Positions 61,661 to 64,000 of a stretch of 64,000 nt of DNA are shown here, one piece after another. Below the pieces are notes generated by a model. The model had not been told where the DNA came from. It did no database searches and saw only the letters and a list, made by a program, of their open reading frames with translations. The translations under genes were made by a program, and so were the position numbers. Each line of letters opens with the position of its first letter. The first letter of the stretch is position 1. Origin of the DNA: Pelargonium tetragonum (Eukaryota; Streptophyta; Magnoliopsida; Geraniales; Geraniaceae); assembly GCA_036897445.1 (NCBI GenBank), contig JAYMTL010000006.1, forward strand, positions 1 through 64,000, given 5' to 3'.

Positions 61661-63339
61661 CATACCTAACCTACATATCAGCCTACTTATACTCGTCTCA
61701 ATCCTGAATCTTATGACAGAAAATGAGAATCCACGGGGCTTTTCATTAAGCTACGTTCAAATAAGATGAAGTCTCACTTTTGGCAAATTCTTTAAAATTA
61801 TACGTGGTAAAGTCTAAGTACTACTTGAAGGGGTTTAGCAAAAAATCCCTCAGTGGGGTTATACCTTACAAGAAGCTTGCTTTCTAAACGACTTTTATGT
61901 CAGTTATCTATGGGGTTAGGTTAAACGAAATTAGTTGATTTTGTTCTAGAGATATATAGATTAAGATCAGAAGAAATTTCGAGCCTTTTGCATGTCAATA
62001 TTGAAAGCGGGTGCTCTTTTAGATTCGATTTCTTTGGTAAGTCTGTGTTCCCGACCTGTTGTTTAATTTAAAGAGACAGCGTATATAAGCACAAGTTATA
62101 GCCGATCCAAACTAAAAAAATTTTCATATGCAACAATAAGGGCTAGGAATAAGCCTCTCTCTATCACGAGTAGGTTTAAATGCTGAGACATAAGCCACAG
62201 TATCCGTAAAACGGCATTCCTTGGCAATCTAGATATGCTATTGTAGCAAAGATAACAAAATTTTATTTTAAAGTAACAAGCAAGACCTAACCAATTTACA
62301 ATTACAGAAAGTTTTACACTACCGAGGTCGTATGTATAATTACAAAAAGTAGATTACAACTAGCAATCTCTATACTGAATACAACGGATTCTGGGACCCT
62401 CCTTCCGAACGAAGCCCAACAAAAGTCTTGCCCTTCGGCTTTCTTAAGTCAAGTACTCTCCCTTCTATGAGTAGGTCTTGAACCATATACATGTTGTTCC
62501 TTTTCAAGGTGCTCTTCCGAGTGAAATACTTGTTAACATGAACTTATTCGAGTTCTTGCTAAAGTAAGACAAAGCTTCTGATTTTGACCCGATATAAGCA
62601 AAAAGAACTAGTATTACACTATACAATTTCTTATACGTTGCTTTGGTTTAATTAGTTTAAAAATCAAACTTTTTATGACGGGCGTCCCGTTTAGGATATT
62701 GTAATGGATTTTAAGTTTAACCCCACGACTACACTTACGGGTAAGGATTTAGTTATGGTTAGTCTCTACTTTTTTCTTTTTTTTTGTAGCAGCTCCTTAT
62801 CTTCATGAGTTTACTCGAACCTTAAAAGACATCTAATACTTAGCATGTGCCCGGGTTAATATCTATATTCTTATAAACTCTCATTTTTGATTCTTGAAGG
62901 AACTCTCAAATAGAGTATATAATTGAATCTACTGTGTTGCGCTTTCTCTATTATGCTACACCGACGAAAAAAGTCAATCTATTTGCAATTGTTGTAAATC
63001 AAGTTCTTTTTTGGGAGAATGAGTTTTCTCCTTTTAATTCTATTGTATTCTAGAGAAGTTTATTACTAAAACAAAAAGATAAATGAACTTGACCATATCC
63101 CATTAGCTTAAGGTATTCTTGTAAAAAGATAACGAAGAGGGATCTTCCTCTAATTTCCTTCTTAAAAAGAGCATCTCCTAAATTAGACTAGAAACAAACG
63201 TTTAATTAGGTACTTTTTTTTAGAGTCCGCTTTCTCTTTGACCTTGTTAACCGAGAAATTACTTAGAATACTCAAAACTTAGAACAGAGAAACTTATTTG
63301 TAAAAAGCCAGCCTTAACATAGCTAAAATAAGACAGGGA
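61661..63339. other. Non-coding stretch
   Basis: No gene recognised. AAGTCTGTGTTCCCGACCTG at 62039-62058 looks like the first 20 bases of the family 1 core lead, without the rest. Confidence 0.45.
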
Positions 63340-63375
63340 AGACTAGAATGCATAGGTTCTAATCCCATAAATGTT
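63318..63375 (+). repeat. tRNA T-arm-like cassette, copy 5
   Basis: CATAGGTTCTAATCCCATAA near 63351-63370, preceded by CTAAAATAAGACAGGGAAG. It lies beside a family 1 copy. Confidence 0.35.
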
Positions 63376-63384
63376 ACTGACTTT

Positions 63385-63660
63385 CTTCTTACTCTATATT
63401 CATACTCACACTATTAGCTAAAATCTGTATCATAGCTCTCTTAATAACTATACCTCCTACCCTCTCGATTACTCATTATTAGATTTGTTAGAAGTTATTA
63501 CTTAGAATCCTGTACCTACTGGGGCTATACGTTTACTCCGTAGCTAGGAATTCTTGTACTAGTATTCTAGTTATTATAATCTTTGTATTAGTCTTACTTA
63601 TTAAGGTATGTTCCCTCACTGTCTTACTTGTTATTGGTACGAGAAGATACAAACCGTGGT
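63385..63660 (-). repeat. Dispersed repeat family 1, inverted copy
   Basis: The minus strand has GATACAGATTTTAGCTAATA (complement of 63412-63431), like the 13.2 kb box. Further along come words such as TAGTTATTATAATCTTTGTA in an AT-rich region. No core. Confidence 0.45.
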
Positions 63661-64000
63661 AGGAATTTCTTATTTGATACTGATACTAGGAGACACCCTT
63701 TACTTTTCCTTACTTAAGTCATTTTAATGCGGGCTATTTAAGTTCCTTAAGTATGACTCATTTTCTTTTATCACAATATGCGATGGAGCTGACAAGTAGA
63801 ACTTAAGCACCATATAAGATAGGGCTCGCTCGTCAAAATTGGCACCCCCGCCAGCCTGTCAGGAAGGACTTTGTAAATATTGGCAACGAATCGGTTTGGT
63901 TATTATATTAGACTCAAAACTGGGATGAAATAACTTAGATAGAAATGCTATGAATTTTAAGCCTTCTAGTTATTCAAGCCTAAAAAAAGGGAAAGGGAAG

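Noticed and set aside
62460-62520. tRNA-like sequence on the minus strand (GGTTCAAGACC and CCTTGAAAAGG); also considered as group II intron domain V
   Set aside because: The anticodon stem pairs only partly, no acceptor stem exists, and the domain V lower helix does not pair.
1-64000. CRISPR arrays, bacterial operons, rRNA genes and plastid genes other than ndhH
   Set aside because: Looked for regular spaced repeats, ribosome-binding-site-led gene strings, conserved rRNA stretches and common plastid gene starts; none was seen.

Overview
The window looks like a very gene-poor stretch of a seed-plant mitochondrial genome. The evidence is one intact gene for the cytochrome c maturation protein CcmFN (minus strand, 37702-38931), a tRNA-Cys gene (23986-24057), several decayed mitochondrial or plastid-type tRNA relics, a plastid-derived ndhH fragment at the left edge, and a probable Ty3/Gypsy integrase fossil that would have come from the nucleus. 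The rest is AT-rich non-coding DNA. Very low gene density, plastid and nuclear inserts and many decayed dispersed repeats together point to an expanded plant chondrome. A conifer-like lineage is possible, because the ndhH wording resembles gymnosperm plastid versions as I remember them, but the species is not proven by the sequence.

Layout. 1-300 holds the 3' part of a plastid ndhH gene with an internal deletion. 0.9-2.5 kb holds two oppositely oriented copies of a dispersed repeat family. 7.7-8.6 kb holds two tRNA relics on the minus strand (trnQ-like and trnD-like). 13-27 kb is rich in the same repeat family and carries trnC. 27.0-27.9 kb is a less AT-rich island of unknown origin. 28-37 kb is mostly featureless. 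ccmFN lies at 37.7-38.9 kb, followed by a second compositionally different tract (39.1-40.8 kb). The integrase fossil is at about 45.5 kb. 49.7-52.4 kb is a dense cluster of repeats with a tRNA-like relic. 54-64 kb holds hairpins, an inverted repeat, a trnK-like relic and more repeat copies.

Four families of short or medium dispersed sequence stand out and are not explained by any gene. (1) A unit with a GC-rich core related to ACCGACTGCAGCGTAGCG and, upstream of it on the opposite reading, a box related to GATACAGAATA. (2) A 15-base motif, AGGTAATGTAATTAA, seen five times, once about 100 bases upstream of ccmFN and twice as an inverted pair. (3) A short element with the palindrome CAAGATAAATCTTG, seen four times. 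(4) tRNA T-arm-like cassettes (GGTTCRAATCC) without a tRNA around them.

No operon, origin, CRISPR array, rRNA or intron-bearing gene could be supported. Apart from ccmFN and trnC nothing here looks functional. The repeats are the part most worth following up. All alignments were made by eye, so repeat boundaries are approximate.
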